From contig CAUYVT010000086.1 of NCBI GenBank assembly GCA_963576565.1, positions 28,035-92,034 of the forward strand: a DNA stretch of 64,000 bases, read 5' to 3'. A program made the translations under genes and the position numbers. The stretch's first letter is position 1. Each line of letters begins with the position of its first letter. Of this stretch, positions 34,561 through 45,479 are shown piece by piece. The stretch is from Aspidapion aeneum (Eukaryota; Arthropoda; Insecta; Coleoptera; Brentidae). The notes beneath the pieces were generated by a model. It was not told the DNA's origin. It saw only the letters and a list, made by a program, of their open reading frames with translations, and ran no database searches.

Positions 34561-36869
34561 ACTACTACTACTATGTCGGTTTAGAACGTTTTTCTACGTT
34601 GTCCGACGCCTATTCTCCACCTCCTTCGATCCTGACAATCATCTTCTGTCACATTCTTGTGACTCATTGATCTTTGGATTGACTGTTGCCATTCTAGTTT
34701 AGGACGTCCTCTTTTTCTGCGCCCTACTGGTTGCCACTCTAGGACCTGTTTTGGTAATCTTTCGTCGTTCATCCGTTGTACATGGCCGTACCATATCAAT
34801 TGCCTTTTAGTGATGTCATCCGTTATGCTTTCCTCGATTCCCATTCTTTCTTTTATGATCTCATTTCTTATGTGATCTAATCTAGATATTCTCATTGATC
34901 TTCTTATTGCATCCATTTCGACACTTTCCATTTTTGTTTTGTATTTTTCTGTTACGCGACAAGTCTCTAATACAACAGCGTGCTTTTTACCATTGTTTCA
35001 TATATGTTAAATTTTACATTCTTTCTTATCTCTCTGCTCCACAAAATTCTGTTAAGACATCCAATAACCTTTTTTGCTTTTACTATTCTTTTTTCCAATT
35101 CTTTACAGTCTGTTCCTGTCTTATCAAATGTGACACCCAAGTATACATACTCATTGCATGGAGATATTGTTTGTCCATTGTCTAGTTCTAACTCACTGGA
35201 TTCGTTTCCAATACATAAGTACTGTGTCTTGTCCACGTTCACTGTTAGTCCCCACTTTTGGTATTCTTCCGTTAACTTTCTCATCATAACTCCATGTCTT
35301 CTTTATCATTAGCTACAATTACTTGGTCGTCAGCAAACTGTAGTGTGTATATAGTAAATCGGTCGTTAAGTTGTATTCCCATGCCGTGCACTTTACGTTT
35401 CCAGTTTTTAAGAGCCACTGCGATATATATTTTAAAAAGAGTTGGAGAGATACAACATCCCTGTCTTAAGCCTTTTGTTACCAGGAATTCTTTTGAAAGC
35501 CGATTTCCAATTTTAATTTTAGATTTTGACCATTTGTATAGTTCTTCTATCGCTTTTATGTATGTATGATTGATATTAGTTTGTTCCAACACCGTCCATA
35601 ATTTTTCTACTGGAACGGTATCATATGCTTTTTGTAGGTCCACAAAGGTAACATGAGACTCTATATTTCTGGCGCTTCTTTTCTCAATTACTTGTTTAAG
35701 ACAAAAAACATTATCACTACAAGATCTGCCTGCACGAAACCCACTTTGCTCTTCTTCTTCATGTTCATGAAAATCATTCTCTATTAGATCTCTAAGAATC
35801 CTACCGTACAATCTACTTAGAGTGCTGGTTTTACTGAAATTCCTCTGTAATTGTTACAATCCAGCTTGTTTCCTTTTTTATGTATTGAGGATATGAATGC
35901 AATTTTCCAATCATTAGGTACTGGATGTCCGTTTATGCATTGATTGATAATATATGTGAGATTTTCGAGTAGTTTCTCTGATCCATATTTCAGCATTTCA
36001 GCATATATTCCCCCAGGTCCGCTAGCTTTTCCGGATTTAAGCTTTTTTATACTATTCTTTATCATTTCTTTTTCGATGATTACTTCCTCTCCATGTACTT
36101 CTATGTCTCTCCTCGGAGAGTCTGTTAGATATTCGGGTCTCGTCTCCTGCAGCAGTCCCTTGTAGTGTTCTATCCATTGTTCTGGTTTGATGATCTGGAT
36201 GTTTACTTTTTCTTTTGTTGGGTTTTTTACTGTAGAAATGAATTTCCATACTTCCGAGCTCTGCCTACCTCCTACGTGTGTATTTATATCGTGGCATTTG
36301 CGCTCAAACATTTAATTTTTTTCTGTGCGTATCAATCTTCTTAGCTGTCTTTGCTGGTTTCCCTGTATATTTCTAGGTCTCTTTGCTCTTTAGTACTGAG
36401 CCATTTCAAGTATGTGCGTTTTTTCTCTTTGACCATTTCCTGTATTTTCTCCGTCCACCACATCTTCCTGTTATTTCTATTATCTTGGTATCCAACAGCT
36501 TCGTTGCTTGCTTCCTTCAAGCTTTTTATTATGTTTGTATATATCTCTTCAAATGAGTGATTTGTGTTAATTAATTTTTGATCTAATCAGTTCTGATACA
36601 ATCTTTGAGTACTTTCGATTTCTAGACTTCTAAAGTTGTATTTTTGATTGTCTTCGATGCACTCTAGGTTTTCATTTTCTCTAATACTTTCGTCCTTATT
36701 TGTTTTTCTTAAAGGAAATAATATTTTTGCTTTTACCAGATGGTGGTCAGATCCACAGGTAACACCACGAAGTGCTCGCACATCATACCACTTTAATTGC
36801 GAGTGTTGTCCACCTATAGCATAATCAATGATTGATTTAAGATTTCTTGTTGGCTGAATCCAGGTATAT
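34561..36869 (-). mobile_element. RTE-like non-LTR retrotransposon, longest copy, with 11-bp target duplication
   Basis: Flanked by a perfect duplication CAATGGCATAT (34550-34560 and 36870-36880). Reading the - strand from 36869: the endonuclease C-terminus (WIQPTRNLKSIIDYAIGGQH, then TCGSDHHLVKAKILFPL), a linker, the RT N-terminus (KKLKSGKASGPGGIYAEMLK, FISSIHKKGNKLDCNNYRGI), GFRAGRSCSDNVFCLKQVIE, then the RT core with FADDQVIVAN near 35322 and the GHVQRM C-terminal domain. Frame breaks near 35815, 35285 and 34950, plus a 5' truncation, make it inactive. The 3' tail is a simple repeat (TAGTAGTAGT) rather than poly-A, unlike the sister copy at 20193. Confidence 0.88.
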
Positions 36870-36880
36870 CAATGGCATAT

Positions 36881-38482
36881 CCGGAAAACAAATCCAGTTT
36901 TTTGACAAATGTGCAGAAGTTTGTTCAAAACTTTAAGTGCTGTTAAAATCAAAGGTTGATAATTTTTCCAAAGATCAGATACAGCGGTTTAAAAAGGCTT
37001 CCATAAACCAGACGAAGGTAAATGATAATTTTTGCAACACTATTTTTGATTAACTAAAAATTGGTAAATTAGAAGTGCACGGTATCTACAAAATTGTAAC
37101 CTTAATTTAAAGGTTATCAAAATATCATTCAGAATATTTTCACTACCACAAAAATCTGACAGAAGATGATTGTCAGGATCGAAGGAGGTGGAGAATAGGC
37201 GTCGGACAACGTAGAAAAACGTTCTAAACCGACTAAATAAAAAAATATATTTTGACTATTACATAGAAATCCTTTAATGTTCGTTAAACTTAGTTCTATA
37301 TTTTTTTAGCTGACAAGCAGCTATTTTGTCTTTGCTGCATTCCTTGCAATTCCCAAACAAGGGAAAATCCGAACGATGGAAGCCCAGCAAACAAGAATCT
37401 TTAAATAGATATATTTTACACGTTCAGATAAATTCATTAGTCATAATACTATTGGTTAAATAATTTAAAAAACTAATGTGTTAAAATTGTTTGTACTCAT
37501 AATTTAAGAAAAATGAAAATAAAGGTTTTTATCAAGTGATTTTTTAGTTTGGTCTTTTTTTGTCAAATAAAAATTGATCATTGTGTACTTGTCATAAAAA
37601 ATAAAGCGTTTTTTAAAAAAATTTACAAAATTAAAACAAAATGCAAAATGATATATAATTGCAGTTAAAATTAGAAGTTAACGTGACAATTTTAACAATC
37701 TATTTAAAAATCACATCTACAATATTGTTATTTGGGATACTTTTCATTTATTTGTTAAAAAATTACAGAATATTATGTAAAAATTTAATATTTTTAACTA
37801 TTTTTACATAAAACTGTAGGAAATATATGCACAAAATTGTGCAATTTTGGCATAACTAAAATTATTTATTGTAAAAAATGTAATATATTATATTGATAAA
37901 TTATATTTTTTGTGGTAATAATAAAAATTTGACTGCAAAATATAAAACCACAATGTACATACAAAAAATACACACATCTTTCAAAATTTAACTACATAAT
38001 TGTGCATTTATATTGCACAGAACAAAATAAGAAAATTACACAATATTGTGTAAAAATGTTTTTATACTTGAATATTTTTTATAAAATTGTATAAAATTTT
38101 TGCACAAAATTATGCAATTTTTTCAAAATTAAAAAAAAAAATATGTAAAATTATCAACAAATTGTGCAAAAATATATTAACTTTTTTTATACAGGCCTGT
38201 ACATAACATCTTGCATACATAACATATTGCACAATTGTTTAAAATTTTACAACAAATTCCATTTCACAAATCTATGCAAAATTTTTGCAAAAATTGGTTT
38301 TATATCCATTTTTGAAACAAATTGTGCAAACAAAATTAACAATTGTTGAAAAAAATTACATACATTTTTCTCTGTGAAGCCGTTTTTAAGCTACGGGTGG
38401 TTTTTGAAAAGCTGCATTTTGAGAGGGGATCTATAATGTTTTTATTTAGGAAAATTTTGTTGTCGTGCCATGTTGTTTCTTA
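36881..38482. other. AT-rich stretch with ATTGTGCAAAA words
   Basis: Apart from the short RTE-like tail at 37149, this is very AT-rich (37250-38370) with frequent ATTGTGCAA and its complement in both orientations. It may be the remains of a foldback with the sequence at 33560-34240. No coding sequence. Confidence 0.35.
37149..37250 (+). mobile_element. Severely 5'-truncated RTE-like copy (last ~100 bp)
   Basis: Nearly identical to the last 100 bases of the copy at 20193: AAAATCTGACAGAAGATGAT, CAACGTAGAAAAACGTTCTA, then AACCGACTAAATAAAAAAAT. Only the C-terminal residues and tail remain. Confidence 0.85.
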
Positions 38483-39720
38483 TACAGGCTGTCTAATAAC
38501 TTAGGGGCCATAGGCCAACAGGTGATAGAGGAGCTCATGTCTAATAAATAAGTTCCTATAGTGCATTAGTCAAAACTCTTTCTTTGTCGAGAAAATACCT
38601 TTTTAAAAAACGCAGTAAAAATATGAAGTTGGGTAAAGTCATGTATTGGAACAAGAGCAATAAATGGAAATAAAAATTATTTAACAAAAAACTAGTCGGT
38701 CAATTTTTTTTACACAAAAAATATTTTTTTGGTATAAACTTTTGTGAATGCCATATTAAACGCAATGTTTTGTTTTTATATTTTTTGGTAATAAAAACGA
38801 GTCTCTAGCGAAACATAATAATAAAATATTATTGATATTTTTTTTTTAATTATTATTTTTTATACATTTTTGGAGGTTATTTTGACAGCCTGTAGTAGAC
38901 TTGTCATTTTAATAAAAATAGGAATACTATACTTTTGAATCACAATTAGCTGAGTATTTGTAAAACCCCTGTTCCCCCCACTTCTCTAACATTAAAAATC
39001 CTATATCTTAAAAACAGATTTGTCTATCACCTGCTGCACTATGGCCCATAAGTTTATTTTTTCTTGAAGAAGTCACAAATTTAAACGGTTTTTATCTATC
39101 TCTTTTAGTTTTTGAGATATTGCATAAAATTATTTTTCTTATGAAATTACCCTCTTTATATTCTATTTTTGAAATCAACGTAAAATTTATTTTAAAATTT
39201 TTTTAAATTGTTTTTATAAGTATAAGTATTTTTGTCTCGATTTTTGCTTTTTTTAATGTTTGTTTGTTTTCATCTTATAATTTAACTTGATAGCTGGGTT
39301 GAAAATGTTTTCAAATAATCAAATTAATAAATAATTAATAATAAAAAATATCAGTGGCGTACCCAGAAATATGGCTTGGGGGGGGCGAGAGGTCTTTGGG
39401 GGGCCGAGGCGTCATAATGTATTTTTTGCTATGTTTTCTGTTTATTTATGAAATATCTGGAAAATATTTTAAAAAAATTTAGGTTTGGGGGGGATTGGGA
39501 CCCAAGCCCACCCCCCCCCTGGGTGCGCCTATAAAAATATTGAAAAAAACCAAAATATAAAAACAATTAGCATCGTTCCATCATCGCCTGCGTTAGTCAT
39601 AAAACGGTACGAAAAATCCTTTTTGCGTTCCAGGTCGACGTTGTACTGTTATCGGACAGTCAGTTTTCCGATCCATCAAGCCACTTAAACTGGTTTGGGA
39701 CTTATTCGGATTAAAAGGCG
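38483..39720. repeat. Dispersed repeat, reversed relative at 47015
   Basis: It starts TACAGGCTGTCTAATAACTT. Around 38510-38570 and 39020-39060 GGCCATAG, AGGTGATAGA and complementary TCTATCACCTG, CTATGGCCC words form inverted pairs. Its right part (TAGTTTTTGAGATATTGCAT, GTTCCATCATCGCC, GTCATAAAACGGT) matches 47015-47372 in reverse. A hAT MITE (39352-39532) is inserted. No ORF. Confidence 0.6.
39352..39532. mobile_element. hAT-type MITE, CAGTGGCGTACC copy
   Basis: It begins CAGTGGCGTACCCAGAAATA; the right end (GGTGCGCCTAT) has lost the CACTG end. The 8-bp duplication AAAAATAT is still present at 39344-39351 and 39533-39540. The core TTATGAAATATCTGGAAAAT and the G and C runs are as in the family. 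Confidence 0.75.
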
Positions 39721-40063
39721 CGAGAAACTTGTATGAAAAACACACACATTTTTAGTTTACCTGAGATAAAAAAATACCTTAAAATTACATTAAATTTACA
39801 TTTGTCCGAGAAAATTCAAAAAACAGTAAGTAACCCAAAAAATTTTAAAAAATTTCAAAATAAATTGAGTTTCACAAAATTTTAACACATGACAAAATGC
39901 CAGGAAGCCACGTAAATATACAAATATTTTCCAAAAAAAAAATTACCTCTTAATTTTTATTACTACGGGACTGCGGAATGTTGTAGGTATACCACATGGA
40001 AGAAAGCTATATACCGACCATAGGGTAGCCTGCTTAGAAAAAGAATAACTAATTTAGCAGGTG
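39721..40063. other. No recognisable feature
   Basis: AT-rich sequence with AAAAAATTTTAAAAAATTTC runs. I see nothing further. Confidence 0.4.
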
Positions 40064-40560
40064 ATAGAGGTGTTGATTTTCGTTACTTTTGAATACTCGT
40101 TGGTAATCGTTACTCGACTACTAAGTAATTATTTTATATATTCGTTACTATCGCTACTTTGATTACTGTAACTGTATTCAATTCAATCATACAATTAGTG
40201 CAAAATTTTCGTACTGTCGTTAATTGGAAGATCATTACTTGTAGGAATATTTTTGTTATTGATATTATGGAAATATTCAATTGAAATTTTCAAAATGCGA
40301 GCTAAAATTAAAAAAATAAAGGTAGGAATTACGTAGGAACTGTCCAATGTACAACTTTGTTTTAAAAATCTAATGCCTTACATATAAAGAAATACATACT
40401 TAAAATGTAACAATAAATAAAAATAGAGACAAATACTAAAATAATAGTAATCAAAGTAACAAAAGTAATCATTTAATTTTCGGATCGGTATTCGTTACTC
40501 CGTTATTTGTAACGAATAGTTACTTGTTCAACACTTTTAGCAGGTGATTAGATAGGTATA
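40064..40560. repeat. Inverted-repeat element with GTTACT words and a flanking 13-bp repeat
   Basis: TTAGCAGGTGATA before the element (about 40061-40073) recurs as TTAGCAGGTGATT after it (about 40541-40553). Between them the left half carries TTCGTTACTTTTGAATACTC, CGTTACTATCGC and TTTGATTACTGTAAC. The right half carries their complements (GTAATCAAAGTAAC, GAATAGTTACTTG, AACAC). No ORF. Confidence 0.5.
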
Positions 40561-40732
40561 GAAACATAAGGGTTTACCCTGATCGCAGCAAATCCCGGTG
40601 ACCTGTGAACTAAAAGTAAAATTTTACATCCGGTGTTACCCGGATGTAAAATTTTACACCAGATTTGGCGGAGGAAACAAACGACTTCGCTGTAAGGCAT
40701 TGACTTTAAGGTCATTAACTATATATACCTAC

Positions 40733-43242
40733 TAGTTCGGGGCCTAACAGGCAAATTTTGGGGTTTGTCTGCATTTTCGCGTACCGTAATGAAATTTGGC
40801 ACAGACGTAGTAGACACCTAGGGATGCCATTCTAGAAGTGGTGCTCCCATGGAACCCAGTGCAGGACCCAGATACAGGGGCGTCCTTGAGGTGGGACAGA
40901 AAAAATGTATGAATTAAATTTGAAACTTATTTCGCGTACAGTTTTTTGTTTGTTTTACCTTATAGTTTATAAATCCAAAAATTTGCAAACAATAAAGTTG
41001 TGGAAACGGTTTTTTTCAAGGGGGGGGGGACAAAAGAAAGGAGGACAGACATTGTTATAAGTTTATTTTATCTAAAGTGGTCGTGTGGGGTTTCGATTTC
41101 TAGGTAATTTCGTATTCTAAACAAAAATAGATATAAATTAAGTCAATACGTCAAACCGTTCACATGATATGGGTATTCAAAGTTAAGTCGGCACTATTAC
41201 TTACTTCGTTAATATTAGAGCTACAGGGTCGGTTAAATAGACAAAGTTGTGGTATTTTTTCCTCTGCTTACGATGTTGATGAACGAAAAGAACATCAAAT
41301 GATGAGTATGTGAGATGATAAAAAAACACATTTTTTAAATGGGACATCCGGTATACAGTTAAGCCAATAGAAAGAACATTTGGCTTTAAACAAAATTTAT
41401 TTTATGACTTTTTCTCTTAAAGTCAAAAATAACGATGTTATTAACAATTTTCCTAATCATAGGGGATATGGGCTGTTGTATTTAAATCTATCGAAAGCTG
41501 TCTTTGCTTAGAGAATCATTAATATTTTTTGTACTTTTGCCTTTAGGAGAATAAGTCCAAGGACAACTTTTGTTTAAAGTTAAATTTTCTATCGATTGAA
41601 GGTACTATGTAACGGGTGTTAAAGCGATTTTTTTAAATTTTACTTTTTACTACAGTAAAACGCGTACGCGTTTTTCGACTTTTTTCTTTTGTTTCCAAAA
41701 TTTTATATCTTAGTTCAATTAAAATTTTTTCATGTCTTAGTGTACTTAAATGGTGATGAAATATTATTTTGTAAATTTTACATGTTTAAAATTTTTAATA
41801 TATTGACAAAAGCAGTAGCGTAGGCCCGCCCCCCCCCCCAAAGCTAAGATTTTTTTGGATATTTTCCACATATTTTATGAATACAAACATAAAATAGCAT
41901 AAAATACAGCCTCATGAGGTCTCGGGCCCCCCCCCCAAAACTGTCTCGGGCCCACCCCGAAACGTTTTTCTATATACGCCACTGGACAAAAGAAACCTGT
42001 ATTTTCTTACCATTACAAAACTAAGTAACACAGTGTACACCACTTTAAAAAGACGTGCCTCTAGTTATAAAAAGTAGTAAAATTAAGAAGGTATCTTAGA
42101 CTGCATTACTGGTATGAAGAAAAATTTGGGACAACTACTTTTTACATGATTTTTTAAATATCACCCTGTCTCTTATAACATATTACAAAATTACGCAAAC
42201 TTAAATTTTTGTGTTATAGCCTGTAGTAAGTCGACAAATTGTGCCAAGTTTCATGGCAAAATTCCTATTAACGCAGTAGCTACAGTAGATAATGTAAAAA
42301 AGCAGTAAAAATGACAGCAAATTAGTTGTGGCATATACGTTCAAAAAATGGTAGTGATGTAGCGCTTAATACAAAAACAGAGTCCGGTAAATGTTTTATA
42401 AAGGAGAATATAGTGATTTCAGTGACATGTTTATTTGACATATCTAGAGTTTTTTGAATTTTTAGCACTAAAATAAAAAATTACAAAAAAACTTTATTGT
42501 GTAGTTTCTTTTTAACACTCGTACAAAATTTTTTATTTAAGAAAATAATAGCTATACTAGTTTTGTTATAGTGTGCTGACTTTAAGTTTTCTATAGTAAT
42601 TTGTCACGTCGTAATAAAAAAACTACTTAAAATGATCATAAAAATTTTACTTATTTTAAAAAATCACCCTGTATTTTTAACAGTACAACCTAGCTCTTTC
42701 TTCTTTTTTATAAAATATACATAAGAACTAAGTATTTTTTATTCGGTATATATTTTTTTACAATATCGTTACGTCTAACAAATCCACATACTTTTCCATC
42801 TTTTTAGATTTTTTAAACTTAGAATTAGTAAATAAAACCACCCTGTACTTCGACCCTGTATATGTCACACCCGTCCAGCAATTTTTTGTTTTAAAGAGAA
42901 ACAAATTGTTTATACTTACAGTAAATTTTATCGCCGCCGTATCCTGCATAATTAAGCTTCTGTAATTTTTTTTTTTGGTTAAAATTTTTTGGTTAAAATA
43001 AAAGTGTGTATATCCTTATAATCGGTGCCAAGTTTCATTGCCCTAGCTTTACAATTGAATTTTATACAGAATTTTATTGAGATACATGCAATTAAAAATA
43101 AAACACCCTGTATCTTTGCCCTGCACTGGGTTCGGGATAAGCACCACTTCGTAAAATAATACTATAGTGTTGTACTATATTAGTGCCAAGTATCATTACG
43201 GTACGCAAAAATGCAGATAAAAGTGGCTTAGGCTCCGAACTA
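40733..43242. mobile_element. 2.5-kb element with ~120-bp terminal inverted repeats and no transposase
   Basis: The left end TAGTTCGGGGCCTAACAGGC, then TCTGCATTTTCGCGTACCGT and TGGAACCCAGTGCAGG, is mirrored at the right end (CTGCACTGGGTTCGGGATAA, ACGGTACGCAAAAATGCAGA, TAGGCTCCGAACTA). The interior is AT-rich with several ACCCTGTA words and no credible ORF. A hAT MITE at 41813 is inserted. The superfamily is not clear. Confidence 0.75.
41813..41984. mobile_element. hAT-type MITE nested in the long-TIR element
   Basis: Ends CAGTAGCGTAGGCC and ATATACGCCACTG, flanked by a perfect 8-bp duplication GACAAAAG at 41805-41812 and 41985-41992. Core ATTTTATGAATACAAACATA as in the family. Confidence 0.85.
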
Positions 43243-44895
43243 TACCAAAGTACAAGCTACAAAATGTGACTTTCCTAACTTCTTAAAAGTATCACGATCT
43301 CTTTTTTCTAAAAATGAATAAAATCACAAAAACCTAAATAATAAAGCTTTCTATAATATGTACGTAATTTCACAAATATTTTGTAAAAATCAAATTACAA
43401 AATACAAATAAATAAATATATTTTCACATGAAACTTGTTATATTGGATACAATAAATATTTTTTCACAAGTTTCGTCCAAAAATATGTGCTAATGCAAGT
43501 TCGTCTTAATTTTTGGTATATTTAGTTTATTAGGCAGTCTGTAGTGGTTTATAGTTTGTCAATATAAATTAAATTAATGTAATTTTATCTGCATTTTAAA
43601 GAACTAAAATTAAAAATGTATTATGAATGATAATCCAATGTAATTGTGTAATCCTTTCTGTGCGCAACTTTAATTACGTGCTCTCGAATTTATACGTTGC
43701 CTTCGATCTATCTTTACCCGAGATGATAAATTGTGGCCTATTAAAATGCGTTGTGTGACATTTGTGGCAGCTTAAAGACGTTGCCGCCATTTTGTGACAC
43801 TGTAATTAGGATAGTGACAATTTGCCAACTTGTGACACAACAAAACCATTGAATAATTAAACAAATATCTGGAAGCAGAACTGTATTTTTCAGCTAGGTA
43901 AAACATTGATATGCCCAGTAACTTTTATACAGTGGAGAAGGGGGGTTCAGAAATAAGAAAATTTTAAGTGCGCCACATTATTTAATACCAATGTTTTACA
44001 AAGAAGATCTTAAATAAAATACAGTTCAACCCAAATGTTGTAGCCAAACAATGAAATTCCACCTACTTCCGAGGCTTCCAGAATATTTGTGTAATTAAAA
44101 AAAAACAAAAAAAAATTGACTAATAGACAAAATAAAATTTAAAAGATTCCCAAATGAATCAAAATGACAAAAATAGAAGCACTTTACAGGCAGATGGACT
44201 CCTTTAACAGGTCATAGTGTACCTACATCTGAGTCAGTAGCGTAGGACTCAGTTATATGAATGATTGTTAAAAAAATATATATATATATACTTCCGCAAT
44301 CGTTCCATCATAGGGGAGATCTGGACCAAATATCTGCTGTCATCATTCTACATTGGGTAGAATGAGACAGACAGCAACCCAGTCCGAGATCCACCCCATG
44401 AAGTAGAACAATGTAAGGAAACCGCTAAAACATATAATCTCATCTCTCTTTTGTCTCCGCAAAGTTGGTCACTGGGTTGCACAAATAATACAAAAATTTA
44501 GTTCATCTTGTGTATTTTAAGGGCTGAAGTTAAGATTAGAAACATGAAATATGCTAAAAAAATTAAACAAGTTCGGGCCAAAATAGCAAGGCACTCCAAA
44601 TTTCACAGGAGAAATTGTCTTAAATAAATGAAATCAAGGAAGACAAGTCAATATAGTAAATACGCCGCAAAATTGTGGTTATGACGTCATACCGTTACCT
44701 TGCGTTTACAAGCAATGTTGAAATTATACTATGAAAAATTATATATGAAAAGATTACGTCTAAATTATATTAAAAATTTATATGAAAAGATTGTCCAAAT
44801 TATATTGAAAAAATTATATGAAATGGTTATGTCTAAGGCTTGCTCCTACCTTGGTCCTGCAATTATTTAATTGTGAGTTTGGTGTTTTATTAAAC
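43243..44895. other. Intergenic or intronic, no gene recognised
   Basis: An (AT)n run lies at 44273-44291. The 44300-44470 segment (GGGGAGATCTGGACCAAATA, CATTGGGTAGAATGAGACAG) is GC-balanced and could be a retrotransposon scrap, but no protein match is visible. The rest is AT-rich. Confidence 0.35.
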
Positions 44896-45032
44896 CTGGA
44901 AGTGGTGTTGTTCTCCTCCTGCTACTCCTGTCCTGGTTTGCCCGCGTCTCCCCTCGTGCCCGCTCAGCACATGGTGCTAGGGCAGCACATGGTGGTCAAA
45001 AGGTTGCTGGCTTCTTGCCCGAGCATAAAACC
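44896..45032 (-). pseudogene. Candidate protease-gene exon with an in-frame TAG
   Basis: A good acceptor (TTTTCCACAG) precedes 45032 on the - strand. Entering in the phase left by the exon at 45131, the frame reads GFYARARSQQPFDHHVLP, then TAG at 44979-44977. It stays open for 28 more codons (HHVLSGHEGRRGQTRTGVAG, then GEQHHFQ). A CACCATGTGCTG word is directly repeated on either side of the stop. The protein is polar and low-complexity, as in linkers ahead of some insect protease domains. It may be a broken exon, an alternative terminal exon, or not coding. The downstream limit (CAG before GTTTAA) is weak. Confidence 0.25.
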
Positions 45033-45130
45033 CTGTGGAAAATGAAATGTTTCAGTTTCCTGGAGAACCCCATGTCGACTCAATAAAATACAGCAGATTT
45101 AAACAGATGAACTAAAATAACCCTACGTAC

Positions 45131-45210
45131 CTTTCCCAGGGTTAGAACTGGCTACACCTGGCTTCACACCAGCGTCCAGCCCAACTGTCCCGTCGATGGA
45201 ATTGACAGGG
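45131..45210 (-). CDS. Candidate upstream exon of the serine protease gene
   Basis: Both splice sites are strong: acceptor TTTGTCTACAG and donor AAAG followed by GTACGT. The 80 bp give one base, 26 codons (PVNSIDGTVGLDAGVKPGVA, then SSNPGK) and one base. The phase accepts the two bases left by 45412-45479 and passes one base to 44896-45032. It is a Gly/Pro/Ser-rich linker-like sequence with no recognisable domain. The link to the protease exon at 25030 rests only on strand and order. Confidence 0.35.
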
Positions 45211-45411
45211 CTGTAGACAAAGGAGAAAAACAATATATAGTTTTTACCCAACACGTGGTTAAAAGAAAAATATAAAAACGCCAAAAATTCCCCACGTCTG
45301 TTGTCAAAAAAAGTACATTTCACACGAAAAATAACTACAATTTGGGAGGCAAATATTATCTTGAAGAGTACTCAAATAAAAAAAAATGAAAAAAAATAAA
45401 ATCGAACTTAC

Positions 45412-45479
45412 CGCTGCTCTTTCCGTACAAATGGCGTAGGCCGACTTAAATTCCCCTCAAACAGGGTGCGAGCGTCACT
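45412..45479 (-). CDS. Candidate upstream exon (first of the cluster)
   Basis: The frame reads SDARTLFEGNLSRPTPFVRK, then EQ and two bases, ending at a clear donor (CG followed by GTAAGT). The acceptor (AATCTAG) is poor. The preceding in-frame codon is TAG, so the exon must be spliced at or near this point or be non-coding. Phase matches the next exon at 45131. Family unknown. Confidence 0.3.

Noticed and set aside
37640..38370. CRISPR-like or satellite array from recurring ATTGTGCAA words
   Set aside because: Spacing is irregular and orientation mixed; low-complexity AT sequence explains it better.
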